From Agromyces soli (lineage in GTDB: Bacteria > Actinomycetota > Actinomycetes > Actinomycetales > Microbacteriaceae): 64,000 bases of DNA. Location of the stretch: positions 1,798,001 to 1,862,000 of the forward strand of contig NZ_CP094533.1 of NCBI RefSeq assembly GCF_022811605.1, read 5' to 3'. The translations under genes were made by a program, and so were the position numbers. The notes beneath the pieces were generated by a model. It was not told the DNA's origin and did no database searches. It saw nothing but the letters and a program-made list of their open reading frames with translations. Every line of letters starts with the position of its first letter. Position 1 is the first letter of the stretch. Shown here one piece after another: positions 54,282 to 63,260 of this stretch.

Positions 54282-54975
54282 CCCGGCCGAGCAGCACCGG
54301 CGTGCCGGAGAGCTCCGAGGCGGTCTCCTCACCGACCAGCACCGGGGCGCCCGCGGCGATGCCGAGCGCGGCGGCGATCGTCTCGTCGGCGGCCTCGGCG
54401 CGCACCGTGTAGTCGCTGCGCACGACGCGCAGCCCGCACACCGACTCGAGCGTGCCGTAGAGGGAGGCGTCCTCGAGCATCGCGGGCTCCAGCCCGACCG
54501 CTCGCTGCGCCGGGATGATCGACACGTCGTAGCAGATCGGCACCTCGTCGAGGGTGCGCACCCGGTGCACCTCGAGCACGGGGGAGGCCGGGGCGAGCGC
54601 GAGACTGCCCGCCTCGCCGAGGCTCGCGGGGCGCAGCTCGCTGCGATGCACCCGGGCGCCGGGCCGCAGTCCGCGAGCGAGCGCCATCTCGGTGAACGAC
54701 TGCAGGGCGACCCGCTCCGCCATGTGCGGGGCGGTGACGAACCAGCCGCGCCAGGGCGAGCTCTCGAGCAGGCCGTCGCGCTCGAGCGAGGCGAGCGCCT
54801 CGCGCAGCACGACCCGGCTGACCGAGACCCGCTCGGCGAGCTCGCGCTCGCCGGGCAGCTTCTGCCCGGGCTCGAAGACGCCCGTCTCGATGAGCTCGCG
54901 GATCGCGTCCCTCGCCCGGGCGGCGGTGCGTCCGAGCTGGCGCGGCGCCGCCGTCGCGGTCGCGTGTTCGCTCAT
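54226..54975 (-). CDS. GntR-family regulator, HutC/UTRA type
   Basis: 249 residues. The winged helix at about 20-85 holds GQKLPGERELAERVSVSRVVLREALASLERDGLL, and the UTRA effector domain at about 100-245 holds VHRVRTLDEVPICYDVSIIPA and LGRVTYRHDAYEFQATLYRP. Position beside the inositol ABC transporter and a downstream IolR-type motif make it a candidate regulator of that locus. Its 3' end overlaps the WYL gene by 56 nt, tail to tail. Confidence 0.88.
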   Translation of the reverse strand: MSEHATATAAPRQLGRTAARARDAIRELIETGVFEPGQKLPGERELAERVSVSRVVLREALASLERDGLLESSPWRGWFVTAPHMAERVALQSFTEMALARGLRPGARVHRSELRPASLGEAGSLALAPASPVLEVHRVRTLDEVPICYDVSIIPAQRAVGLEPAMLEDASLYGTLESVCGLRVVRSDYTVRAEAADETIAAALGIAAGAPVLVGEETASELSGTPVLLGRVTYRHDAYEFQATLYRPN

Positions 54976-55057
54976 CGTGGCCGCCTCCCCGCCCCGATTC
55001 TCCTGAGCGGGTGGCCACCGGTCAAGCCGGGCCGGGGCGTGCCGCCGGGCGCCCGGC

Positions 55058-55888
55058 TCACTCCTTCACCGCCCCGGCGACGACGCCCGTGATGAAACGG
55101 CGCTGGAAGATCGCGTAGACGACGAGGATCGGCAGCGCGACGATGACCGCGGCGGCCGCCGTCACCGAGGGGTCGAAGTTGCGCGTGCTGCCGGCGAAGA
55201 ACGAGAGCGCCAGCGGCGCGGTCTGCACGTCGGGGTTCTGCGGTACCAGCACGAGCGCCATCAGGAACTCGTTCCACGTGTACAGGAAGAGGAGCGTGCC
55301 GAGCGTCGCGATCGCGGGCGCGGAGACCGGCACGTAGACGCGCCAGAGCGTCGCCCAGCGGCCCGCCCCGTCGATCGAGGCGGCCTCGCCGAGCGAGCGC
55401 GGCACGTTCGCGTAGGCGGTGCGCATCCACAGCACGCCGAGTGAGACCGAGGTCGCGATCTGCGGCAGGATGAGCGCCCAGTACGTGTTCAGCAGCCCCA
55501 TGCCCTCGAGCAGGTAGTAGAGCGGCACGATGATGCCCTCGTAGGGCATCACGAGACCGACGAGCAGGATGCCGAGCAGCACGAAGCGGCCGGGGAACCG
55601 CATGGTGGAGAACGCGTAGCCGGCGAGCACCGAGACGAGGCTCGCCCCGAGCACGACCGCCACGGCGACGACGAGCGAGGACCAGAGGGCCTGGCCGAAG
55701 CCGCCGCGCGTCCACGCGGTCGCGAAGTTCTCGAGCGTGAGGCTCGACGGCAGACCGCCCCCGCCCGTGCGCTCGCCGGGCGGGGTGAGCGCGAGCAGCA
55801 CGATCGAGAGGAAGGGGAGCAGGGCGAGCAGGGCCCCGACGACGAGCAGCAGGTGCCCCAGGAACTGCTCGGAGCGGCGGATCCTCAT
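55058..55888 (-). CDS. Sugar ABC transporter permease, MalG type (CUT1)
   Basis: 276 residues, six helices. The EAA loop is EAASIDGAGRWATLWRVYVP near residue 185, and FLYTWNEFLMALVLV is typical of MalG relatives. It starts ATG 55888, overlapping the MalF-type stop by 4 nt. It is the last gene of the importer operon. Confidence 0.92.
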   Translation of the reverse strand: MRIRRSEQFLGHLLLVVGALLALLPFLSIVLLALTPPGERTGGGGLPSSLTLENFATAWTRGGFGQALWSSLVVAVAVVLGASLVSVLAGYAFSTMRFPGRFVLLGILLVGLVMPYEGIIVPLYYLLEGMGLLNTYWALILPQIATSVSLGVLWMRTAYANVPRSLGEAASIDGAGRWATLWRVYVPVSAPAIATLGTLLFLYTWNEFLMALVLVPQNPDVQTAPLALSFFAGSTRNFDPSVTAAAAVIVALPILVVYAIFQRRFITGVVAGAVKE

Positions 55889-56847
55889 CGGGTCCCTCCT
55901 CGGGGTGCGGCGGCGTCGCGGTCGCGGGTGAGCCACATCACCGCGCCGACGATGGCGAAGATGAGCAGCGTCAGCACGACGGCGATCGCCGAGGCGCGGC
56001 CGACCTGGTGGGTGACGAATGCCTCGCGGTAGATGAAGTAGGAGGGCACCGTGGTCGAGGTGCCCGGGCCGCCGGAGGTGGTGTTCCAGACGATGTCGAA
56101 GTTGCGCAGCGCCGCGGTGATCATCAGCACGAGCGCGACCTGGATCTCGCCGCGGAGCGCGGGCAGGGTGACCGCGAAGAACTCGCGCACGGGCCCGGCG
56201 CCGTCGAGGCGGGCGGCCTCGAACTGCTCGGCGGGGATGTTCTGCAGGCCGCTCACGAACAGCACGAAGGCGAGGCCGAACATCACCCAGGTGCCGATGA
56301 TGCCGACCGACGGCAGCGCCGTGGTGAAGTCGCCGAGCCAGGTGCGGGTGAGCCCGTCGAGGCCGATCGCGCGCAGTGCGGTGTTCAGGGGCCCGGTCTC
56401 GGCGAAGATCCAGCGCCAGGAGATCGCGACGACGACGGTCGAGAGGATGTACGGCACGAACAGCAGCGCGCGGAAGGCGGCGAGGCCGCGCACTCGGATG
56501 CGGGCGATCGCCCCGACGAAGACGAGGGCGAGCGCCGTCGGCAGGAGCGCGTAGAAGACGACGAAGACGAGGGAGTGCAGCGTCGCCTGCCAGATCTGTG
56601 GGTCGGCGAGCACCTCGGCGAAGTTGTCGAAGCCGACCCATTCGCTCGCGGTGATGCCGTCCCAGTCGAACAGCGCGATCCAGATCGACTCCACGACGGG
56701 ACGCACGAGGAAGACGAGGTAGAACGCGAAGGCCGGCACGAGGTAGAGGTACGCGTCCCAGTCGTAGCGGCGGAGGAACGGCCGGCGGCGCGGGGCGCTG
56801 CCGGCGGCCCGGGCTGGGCCCGGGCGCGGGGGCGAGAGGGTCGTCAT
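55885..56847 (-). CDS. Sugar ABC transporter permease, MalF type (CUT1)
   Basis: 320 residues from ATG 56847, six helices. YLYLVPAFAFYLVFLVRPVVESIWIALFDWD at the N terminus and the EAA loop EAARLDGAGPVREFFAVTLP identify it. The longer open frame upstream crosses the binding-protein gene in another frame and is not used. No ATPase is encoded here, so a shared MsiK/UgpC-type ATPase elsewhere is likely. Confidence 0.92.
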   Translation of the reverse strand: MTTLSPPRPGPARAAGSAPRRRPFLRRYDWDAYLYLVPAFAFYLVFLVRPVVESIWIALFDWDGITASEWVGFDNFAEVLADPQIWQATLHSLVFVVFYALLPTALALVFVGAIARIRVRGLAAFRALLFVPYILSTVVVAISWRWIFAETGPLNTALRAIGLDGLTRTWLGDFTTALPSVGIIGTWVMFGLAFVLFVSGLQNIPAEQFEAARLDGAGPVREFFAVTLPALRGEIQVALVLMITAALRNFDIVWNTTSGGPGTSTTVPSYFIYREAFVTHQVGRASAIAVVLTLLIFAIVGAVMWLTRDRDAAAPRGGTR

Positions 56848-56906
56848 CGAGGAGTCTCCGGGTGGATGCCGGGGGCGAGCCGCTCGCGGCCCGCCCCCGG
56901 TCGCGG

Positions 56907-58253
56907 TCAGTCGGTGTGGAAGTCGACCCAGTCGGACTGCACGCGCTCGAGCAGTGCGTCGGCGCTCTCGCGTCCGGCGAGCACCTCCTGCAGGCCGCCC
57001 GTGAACGTGTCGAACATCGTGTCGGTCGCCCAGCCGTACCAGTAGAGCGGGCCCGCGCCGTCGAGCTGGGTGGCGGAGGCGTCCAGGAGCGCGGCGAACA
57101 TCGCGTCGTCGCCGGCCGCCTCGACCGGCTGGATCGGCACGCGGTGGATGCCGGCGAGCAGCTCGGCGGACTCGGGGGAGTTCACCATGCCGACGAAGGC
57201 GATCGCCGCGAGGGTCGCGTCCGACTTCGAGCTCACGTGCCACGGCATGCCGAACGAGCCGCTGGAGGCGTAGTCGCCGTCGGAGAGGCCGGGGGTGAAG
57301 TCGAAGGCGGCGCCGTCGGAGATCGCGCCGGCGTACCAATTGCCGCCGATGAAGAAGACGCCCTCGCCCGAGGCGAACGCCGCCGCCGCGTCGTCGGGGC
57401 TGGTGCCGTCGTAGCCGGCCGAGACGTAGCCCTTCGCGACCCACTCGGCGAAGCGGTCGAGCGCCTCGCCGTTGGAGTCGACGGCGAAGTCGGCGCCCTT
57501 CGCGCCGGTGATCCACTCGCGGGTGTCGGCGGCCGGGGTGAGCGCGCCCTGCAGGATCGAGAAGGTCTGCATCGCGGAGGCCTTGTCGGCGTTGCCGAGC
57601 ACGAGCGGCGTCTGACCGGCGGCCTTGGCGGCGGCGAAGGCCGCCTCGAGCTCGTCGAGGGTCGTCGGGGTGCCGAGGCCGAGCGCGGCGAGCTTCTCGC
57701 GGTTCGAGAACAGGCCGACCATCTGGTTGTCGGGCGACATGCCGTAGACGGCGCCCTCGCCGAAGGCGCTGCCGTCCTCGGACCACTGCAGCTGGGTGAT
57801 GGCGTCGCCCGCGGCGTCGCGGTAGTCGTAGGCGTCGGCGACGTCGTCGAGCGGGCGGATGAGGCCCGCCTTGACGAGCGCGCCGTCGGTCGCCCAGCCC
57901 TGGTTGCCCTGGGCGACGTCGGGGGCGTCGGCGGAGTTCATCGCGTTCAGGACCGTCGCGGTGAGGTCGTTGAAGCTCTTGAACTGGATGTCGACCGTGA
58001 CGTTCGGGAACTCCGCCTCGTAGGCGGGCACGAGCTGGTCCATGAAGTCCTGCTCGCCCTGGTCGGCCCAGACGCTGAGGGTGACCTCGCCGAGTTCGGC
58101 GACCTGCTCCGGGGTGACGGGGGCGGTGATCTTCTCGACCGGGGCGGAGGGCTCGGTGCGCGAGCCGCCGGGCGCGCTGCACGCGGCGAGCCCCAGGGCG
58201 AGTGCGGTGACCGCGGCGGCGGCACCGGTGAGACGCATTCGACGGGTGGGCAT
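56907..58253 (-). CDS. Sugar ABC transporter substrate-binding lipoprotein (CUT1)
   Basis: 448 residues from ATG 58253 (AAAGGA upstream). The signal peptide ends in lipobox LGLAAC with the cysteine near residue 26. The mature part is a family-1 sugar-binding protein: VTLSVWADQGEQDFMDQLVPAYEAEFPNV, AVYGMSPDNQMVGLFSNREKL, GEGVFFIGGNWYAG. Divergence from iolC suggests an inositol-type polyol as ligand, which is inference. Confidence 0.9.
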   Translation of the reverse strand: MPTRRMRLTGAAAAVTALALGLAACSAPGGSRTEPSAPVEKITAPVTPEQVAELGEVTLSVWADQGEQDFMDQLVPAYEAEFPNVTVDIQFKSFNDLTATVLNAMNSADAPDVAQGNQGWATDGALVKAGLIRPLDDVADAYDYRDAAGDAITQLQWSEDGSAFGEGAVYGMSPDNQMVGLFSNREKLAALGLGTPTTLDELEAAFAAAKAAGQTPLVLGNADKASAMQTFSILQGALTPAADTREWITGAKGADFAVDSNGEALDRFAEWVAKGYVSAGYDGTSPDDAAAAFASGEGVFFIGGNWYAGAISDGAAFDFTPGLSDGDYASSGSFGMPWHVSSKSDATLAAIAFVGMVNSPESAELLAGIHRVPIQPVEAAGDDAMFAALLDASATQLDGAGPLYWYGWATDTMFDTFTGGLQEVLAGRESADALLERVQSDWVDFHTD

Positions 58254-58392
58254 GAGTGGTCCTTTCCGGAGCGGCAGCGATGTCGCTCTCGGGGTGGTCG
58301 GCATCGCTGCCGAATCGGGGGAACGCCCGTGCGTCTCGGGCTGTCGCCTTCGGCACCGCGGACGTCGTCATCGTGTCATGATGAGACCAATT

Positions 58393-58412
58393 AGTCCAGT
58401 TTCAGGACCAGT
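58393..58412. promoter_or_regulatory. Direct repeat, possible operator
   Basis: AGTCCAGT (58393-58400) and GGACCAGT (58405-58412), 12 bp apart, in an AT-richer patch between the divergent transporter and iolC genes. Confidence 0.35.
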
Positions 58413-58449
58413 GGTCAGTTCGCTGATCCAACCATCCGCAATCCATGTT

Positions 58450-58467
58450 ACTTTGTCAAGACAAAGT
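58450..58467. promoter_or_regulatory. Inverted repeat containing an IolR-type motif
   Basis: ACTTTGTC-AA-GACAAAGT is a perfect 8-bp inverted repeat. On the minus strand its centre reads TGTCTTGACA (58454-58463), an exact fit to KGWCHTRACA, the motif of the GntR-type regulator IolR of Corynebacterium glutamicum. It ends 28 nt before the iolC start. Confidence 0.6.
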
Positions 58468-58495
58468 TCGCCCTCGAAACCGGAGCGCCAGCCGT

Positions 58496-59464
58496 ATGAA
58501 CCCCACCCCCGACGCCGCCCTCGACGTCCTGACCATCGGCCGGGTCGGCGTCGACCTCTACCCGCTCCAGGACGCGACCCCCCTCGAGGAGGTGTCGACC
58601 TTCGGCAAGTACCTCGGCGGGAGCGCGACCAACGTCGCCGTCGCCGCCGCCCGGCACGGCCTCGCCGCCGCCGTCGTCACGCGCACCGGCGACGACCCCT
58701 TCGGCCGCTTCGTGAGCCAGGAGCTCACCCGCCTCGGCGTCGACGCCCGCTTCGTCGCGCCCCTGCCCGGCCGCAAGACGCCGATCACCTTCTGCGAGAT
58801 CTACCCGCCCGACGACTTCCCGCTGTACTTCTACCGAGACCCGATCGCGCCCGACCTCCTCATCGAGGCCGCCGAGCTCGACCTCGACGCGATCCGCGAC
58901 GCCCGCGTCTACTGGGCGACGGCGACGGGGCTCTCCGCCGAGCCGAGCCGCGCGGCGCACCACGCCGCCTGGGCCGCCCGCGGCCGCGCGCCGCTCACCG
59001 TGCTCGACCTCGACTACCGCGCGGTGTTCTGGGAGCACGAGCAGCTCGCCCGCGAGCGGGTGTCCGCCGCGCTCGAGCACGTCACGGTCGCCGTCGGCAA
59101 CCTCGAGGAGTGCGACATCGCCGTCGGCGAGCGCGACCCCCGGCGAGCCGCCGACGCGCTCCTCGACCGCGGCGTCGAACTCGCCGTGGTTAAGCAGGGG
59201 CCGCGCGGCGTCCTCGCGAAGACCCGTGACGAGACGGTCGAGGTGCCGCCGCACGCCGTGTCCGTCGTGAACGGCCTCGGCGCGGGCGACGGCTTCGGCG
59301 GTGCGCTGTGCCGCGGGCTGCTCGCCGGCGAGCCGCTCGACCGGGTCATCCGCTTCGCCAACGCGGCCGGCGCCATCGTCGCCGGCCGCCGCGAGTGCTC
59401 CACCGCCATGCCGACGACCGCCGAGGTCGAGACCGCGCTCGCCGAGGGGGCCCGGGATGCCTGA
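58496..59464 (+). CDS. iolC: 5-dehydro-2-deoxygluconokinase
   Basis: 322 residues, PfkB family. LTIGRVGVDLYPLQ at the start, FGKYLGGSATNVAVAAARHG, TFCEIYPPDDFPLYFYRDP (typical of IolC), and the ATP/catalytic loop NGLGAGDGFGGALCRG. It phosphorylates 5-dehydro-2-deoxygluconate in inositol breakdown. ATG 58496 is chosen: the earlier in-frame start at 58445 would lie within the IolR-type site. It overlaps the aldolase gene by 8 nt. Confidence 0.93.
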   Translation: MNPTPDAALDVLTIGRVGVDLYPLQDATPLEEVSTFGKYLGGSATNVAVAAARHGLAAAVVTRTGDDPFGRFVSQELTRLGVDARFVAPLPGRKTPITFCEIYPPDDFPLYFYRDPIAPDLLIEAAELDLDAIRDARVYWATATGLSAEPSRAAHHAAWAARGRAPLTVLDLDYRAVFWEHEQLARERVSAALEHVTVAVGNLEECDIAVGERDPRRAADALLDRGVELAVVKQGPRGVLAKTRDETVEVPPHAVSVVNGLGAGDGFGGALCRGLLAGEPLDRVIRFANAAGAIVAGRRECSTAMPTTAEVETALAEGARDA

Positions 59465-60389
59465 GCCGATCATCGCCGCCGCCCCCGCCGTGGGCGGGCT
59501 GCCGCCCGAGTCCTACGCCGCGCTCCGCGAGGCCCGCGCCGCCGACCCCGACGCGATCGCCCGCGCGCTCGAGGCCCGCCGGTCCCGCCGGCTCCTCCGC
59601 GGCGACCGCCGGCTGTTCATCGTCGCGGCCGACCACCCGGCCAGGGGCGCCCTCGGCGTGCGCGACGACGACTTCGCCATGGCCGACCGCTACCGCCTGC
59701 TCGACCGGCTCGCGGTCGCCCTCCGCCATCCCGGCGTCGACGGCGTGCTCGGCACCCCGGACGTCATCGAGGACCTCGCCCTGCTCGGCCTCCTCGACGA
59801 CAAGATCGTCGTGGGCTCGATGAACCGCGGCGGCCTGCGCGGCGCCGCCTTCGAGATGGACGACCGCTACACCGGCTACGACGTGCCGACCATGGTGCGT
59901 TCGCGTCTCGACTTCGGCAAGCTCCTGGTGCGGGTGAACCTCGAGGACCGCGCCACCGCGCCGACCCTGCAGGCCACCGCCGAGGCCGTCGGCCAGGCCG
60001 CCGCAGCCCGGCTGCCGATCATGCTCGAGCCCTTCATGAGCTCCTGGCGCGACGGGCGCATCGTCAACGATCTGAGCGCGGAGGCCGTGATCACCTCGAT
60101 GGCGATCGCCTCCGGGCTCGGCACGAGCTCGGCGTACTCCTGGCTGAAGCTGCCCGTCGTTCCCGACATGGAGCGCGTGATGGCCGCCTCCACCCTGCCG
60201 ACCCTGCTGCTCGGCGGCGACCCGCGCGAGCGCCCCGACGAGACCTACGCCTCGTGGGCCGACGCGCTGGAGCTGCCGGGCGTGCACGGGCTCGTCGTCG
60301 GCCGCACCCTGCTCTACCCGCCGGACGGCGACGTGCACGGGGCCATCGACACCGCGGCCCGCCTCGTGCATCCCGGAGGCCTGGCATGA
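59457..60389 (+). CDS. Cgl0159-type (beta/alpha)8 protein, presumed IolJ-like aldolase
   Basis: 310 residues. LFIVAADHPARGALGV, DGVLGTPDVIEDLALLGLL, VVGSMNRGGLRGAAFEMDDRYTG and LEPFMSSW match the Cgl0159 group that lies between iolC and iolB in actinobacteria. From context it should split 2-deoxy-5-keto-gluconate 6-phosphate into dihydroxyacetone phosphate and malonate semialdehyde, replacing class II IolJ. The stop overlaps iolB by 4 nt. Confidence 0.85.
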   Translation: MPEPIIAAAPAVGGLPPESYAALREARAADPDAIARALEARRSRRLLRGDRRLFIVAADHPARGALGVRDDDFAMADRYRLLDRLAVALRHPGVDGVLGTPDVIEDLALLGLLDDKIVVGSMNRGGLRGAAFEMDDRYTGYDVPTMVRSRLDFGKLLVRVNLEDRATAPTLQATAEAVGQAAAARLPIMLEPFMSSWRDGRIVNDLSAEAVITSMAIASGLGTSSAYSWLKLPVVPDMERVMAASTLPTLLLGGDPRERPDETYASWADALELPGVHGLVVGRTLLYPPDGDVHGAIDTAARLVHPGGLA

Positions 60390-61303
60390 GCCCGCGCTGG
60401 CTGCACCGGCGCGGCGAGCTTGCCGACGGGCCCTGGGAGTCCGTCGTCGACGACGGCCTCGAGGGCTGGAACTGGACGGGCCTGCGGGTGGCCGAGCTCG
60501 ACGCCGACGCCGCGCTCGCCCTCCCCGCCGGCGGGCTCGAACGCCTCGTCGTGCCGCTCGCCGGCAGCTTCGCGCTCGAACTGGAGCACGCCGACGGGCG
60601 CCGCGAACGCCTCGAGCTGCGCGGCCGCGCCTCGGTCTTCGCCGGCCCGAGCGACGTCGCCTACCTCGGCGTCGGCACCGCCGCGACGCTCAGCGGCTCC
60701 GGCCGGGTGGCCGTCGCCGAGGCGCCGAGCGACGAACGGCACCCCACCCGGCGGATCGCCGAGGACGAGGTGCCCGTCGAGCTGCGCGGCGCCGGGCGCT
60801 CGAGCCGGCAGGTGCACAACTTCGGCACGCCGGAGACGCTCGCGGCCGGGCGCTTCATCGTCTGCGAGGTGATCACGCCGGCCGAGAACTGGTCGTCGTA
60901 CCCGCCGCACAAGCACGACGAGCACGTGCCGGGCGCCGAGACCCAGCTCGAGGAGATCTACTACTTCGAGACGGCCGTGACCCGCGGGACCGAGGCCCCG
61001 GCCGGCGCCCGGCCGTTCGGACTGTTCTCCACCGCGAGCTCCCCGGCCGGCGAGATCGAGATCGACGGCCGGGTGAGCACGGGCGACATCGCGCTCGTCC
61101 CCTTCGGTTACCACGGGCCGGCCGTCGCCGCGCCCGGCTACGACCTGTACTACCTGAACGTCATGGCCGGCCCCGGGCCGGAGCGCGCCTGGCGGATCAG
61201 CGACGACCCCGCGCACGCGTGGGTGCGCGACAGCTGGGCTGGGCAGGACCTCGACCCCCGGCTGCCGTACCTCGCCCCCGCCTCGGAAGGAGCACGACCA
61301 TGA
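60386..61303 (+). CDS. iolB: 5-deoxy-glucuronate isomerase
   Basis: 305 residues, double cupin. Metal-site segments PPHKHDEH and ETQLEEIYYF, then VSTGDIALVPFGYHGPAVAAPGYDLYYLNVMAGP, are characteristic. WNWTGLRVAEL begins the N-terminal cupin. It converts 5-deoxy-glucuronate to 5-dehydro-2-deoxygluconate, the IolC substrate. ATG 60386 and both neighbours overlap by 4 nt. Confidence 0.94.
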   Translation: MSPRWLHRRGELADGPWESVVDDGLEGWNWTGLRVAELDADAALALPAGGLERLVVPLAGSFALELEHADGRRERLELRGRASVFAGPSDVAYLGVGTAATLSGSGRVAVAEAPSDERHPTRRIAEDEVPVELRGAGRSSRQVHNFGTPETLAAGRFIVCEVITPAENWSSYPPHKHDEHVPGAETQLEEIYYFETAVTRGTEAPAGARPFGLFSTASSPAGEIEIDGRVSTGDIALVPFGYHGPAVAAPGYDLYYLNVMAGPGPERAWRISDDPAHAWVRDSWAGQDLDPRLPYLAPASEGARP

Positions 61304-63207
61304 CCGCACGCAACGCCACCCGGCGGATGACCGTGAGCCAGGCCCTCGTCGAGTTCCTGGCCAATCAGTGGACCGTCGACGGCGACGTCCGCGAACGCAC
61401 CATCGCCGGCACCTTCGGCATCTTCGGCCACGGCAACATCGCCGGCGTCGCGCAGGCGCTGAAGCAGCTCGCCCGCGAGGACCCGGCCCGCATGCCGTAC
61501 CACCAGGCGCGCAACGAGCAGGCGATGGTGCATCAGGCCGTCGGCTATGCGCGGATGCACCGTCGGCGCGCGACCTACGCGTGCACCGCCTCGGTGGGCC
61601 CCGGCGCGACGAACATGCTGACGGGGGCGGCCCTCGCCACCACCAACCGGCTGCCCGTGCTGCTGCTGCCCTCGGACACCTTCGCGACGCGCGTCGCCGA
61701 CCCGGTGCTGCAGCAGCTCGAGCTGCCGCACGACGCGACGGTGTCGGTGAACGACGCGTTCCGCCCGCTCTCGCGCTTCTTCGACCGGGTGAGCCGCCCC
61801 GAGCAGCTCTTCTCGGCCGCGCTCGGCGCGATGCGGGTGCTCACCGACCCGGTGGAGACCGGCGCGGTCACGATCTCGCTGCCGGAGGACGTGCAGGCCG
61901 AGCTCATCGACGTGCCGCTCGAGTTCCTCCGCGAGCGCGAGTGGCACGTGCGCCGACCGCAGCCCGAGCCGGGCGAGCTCGCCCGCGCCGTGGCGGCCAT
62001 CCGCGACGCCGCATCCCCTCTCATCGTGGCCGGCGGCGGCGTGCTCTACTCCGACGCGGCCGAGGAGCTGCGCCGCTTCGCCGAGGCCACGGGCATCGCG
62101 GTCGCGACGACGCAGGCCGGCGTCGGTGCCCTGCCGTGGGACCACCCGCTCGCCGCGGGCTCGGTCGGCGCGACCGGCACCACGACCGCCAACCGGCTCG
62201 CGGCCGAGGCCGACCTGGTGATCGGCATCGGCACGAGGTACAGCGACTTCACCACCGCGTCGCGTTCGGCGTTCCAGCACCCCGGGGTGCGCTTCGTGAA
62301 CCTCAACGTCGCGAGCTTCGACGCGATGAAGCACGGCACCGAGCTGCCCCTCGTGGCTGATGCGAGGGCCGGCCTCGCCGCGCTCGGCGCCGAGCTGGCG
62401 GGCTACGCCACCTCGTCCGACTACCGCGGCGCGCTCGCCGAGGGCAAGGCGGTCTGGGACGGCGTGGTGGATGCCGCGTTCGCCCCGAGCGGCCGGCCGC
62501 GGCCCGCGCAGTCCGAGATCATCGGCGCCGTGCAGGCGGCGAGCGATCCCCGCGACGTCGTCGTCTGCGCCGCCGGCTCGCTGCCGGGCGACCTGCACAA
62601 GCTCTGGCGGGTGCGCGACGACCTCGGCTACCACGTCGAGTACGCGTACTCCTGCATGGGCTACGAGATCGCGGGCGGCCTCGGCGTGCGCCGCGGCGCC
62701 CCCGACCGCGACGTGATCGTCATGGTCGGCGACGGCTCGTACCTGATGATGCACACGGAGATCGTCACGGCGGTCGCCGAGGGGCTGAAGGTGATCATCG
62801 TGCTGATCCAGAACCACGGCTACGCCTCGATCGGCGCGCTCAGCGACACGGTCGGCACCGACCGCTACGGCACGCGGTACCGCTATCAGGATGCCGAGGC
62901 GAACGACGTCGACCCGGAGCGCGCGCTGCCCGTCGACCTCGCGGCGAACGCGGCGAGCCTCGGCATCGACGTCGTCCGCATCGAGCCGGGCGCCGACGTC
63001 GTCGCGCAGCTGGGCGAGGCGGTGCGGGCGGCGAAGGCCTCGCCGACTGCGACGCTCATCCACGTCGAGAGCGACCCGCTCGTCCCCGCGCCCGACGGCG
63101 GCGGCTGGTGGGACGTACCCGTCGCGGCCGTCTCGGAGCTGTCGAGCACGCAGCGCGCGCGGGCGGCGTACGAGGCGGCCCGCGAGGCGCAGCGCCCGCT
63201 CGTCTGA
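61300..63207 (+). CDS. iolD: 3D-(3,5/4)-trihydroxycyclohexane-1,2-dione hydrolase
   Basis: 635 residues, thiamine-diphosphate enzyme. The N-terminal PYR domain has GTFGIFGHGNIAG and YHQARNEQAMVHQAVGYAR with the catalytic Glu. A central Rossmann domain follows, then the C-terminal domain with the ThDP/Mg loop VGDGSYLMM..N as GDGSYLMMHTEIV and QNHGYASI. It opens the inositol-derived ring. ATG 61300 overlaps the iolB stop. Confidence 0.95.
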   Translation: MTARNATRRMTVSQALVEFLANQWTVDGDVRERTIAGTFGIFGHGNIAGVAQALKQLAREDPARMPYHQARNEQAMVHQAVGYARMHRRRATYACTASVGPGATNMLTGAALATTNRLPVLLLPSDTFATRVADPVLQQLELPHDATVSVNDAFRPLSRFFDRVSRPEQLFSAALGAMRVLTDPVETGAVTISLPEDVQAELIDVPLEFLREREWHVRRPQPEPGELARAVAAIRDAASPLIVAGGGVLYSDAAEELRRFAEATGIAVATTQAGVGALPWDHPLAAGSVGATGTTTANRLAAEADLVIGIGTRYSDFTTASRSAFQHPGVRFVNLNVASFDAMKHGTELPLVADARAGLAALGAELAGYATSSDYRGALAEGKAVWDGVVDAAFAPSGRPRPAQSEIIGAVQAASDPRDVVVCAAGSLPGDLHKLWRVRDDLGYHVEYAYSCMGYEIAGGLGVRRGAPDRDVIVMVGDGSYLMMHTEIVTAVAEGLKVIIVLIQNHGYASIGALSDTVGTDRYGTRYRYQDAEANDVDPERALPVDLAANAASLGIDVVRIEPGADVVAQLGEAVRAAKASPTATLIHVESDPLVPAPDGGGWWDVPVAAVSELSSTQRARAAYEAAREAQRPLV

Positions 63208-63260
63208 GCCCGCGCGACCGAATCATCGGGGCGCCCGGCGCCCCACTCGAGAGGAGAACC

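Noticed and set aside
55885-58371. 828-residue open frame ending in the MalF-type permease
   Set aside because: The upstream part is an off-frame reading of the binding-protein gene; the permease starts at 56847.
58445-58495. Upstream in-frame start for iolC
   Set aside because: It would add 17 unrelated residues and place the start codon next to the IolR-type inverted repeat; ATG 58496 fits the family.
63208-63260. GGGGCGCC/GGCGCCCC hairpin after iolD as terminator
   Set aside because: The loop is one base and the NagB-like gene follows with a strong ribosome site; it is more likely chance GC pairing.
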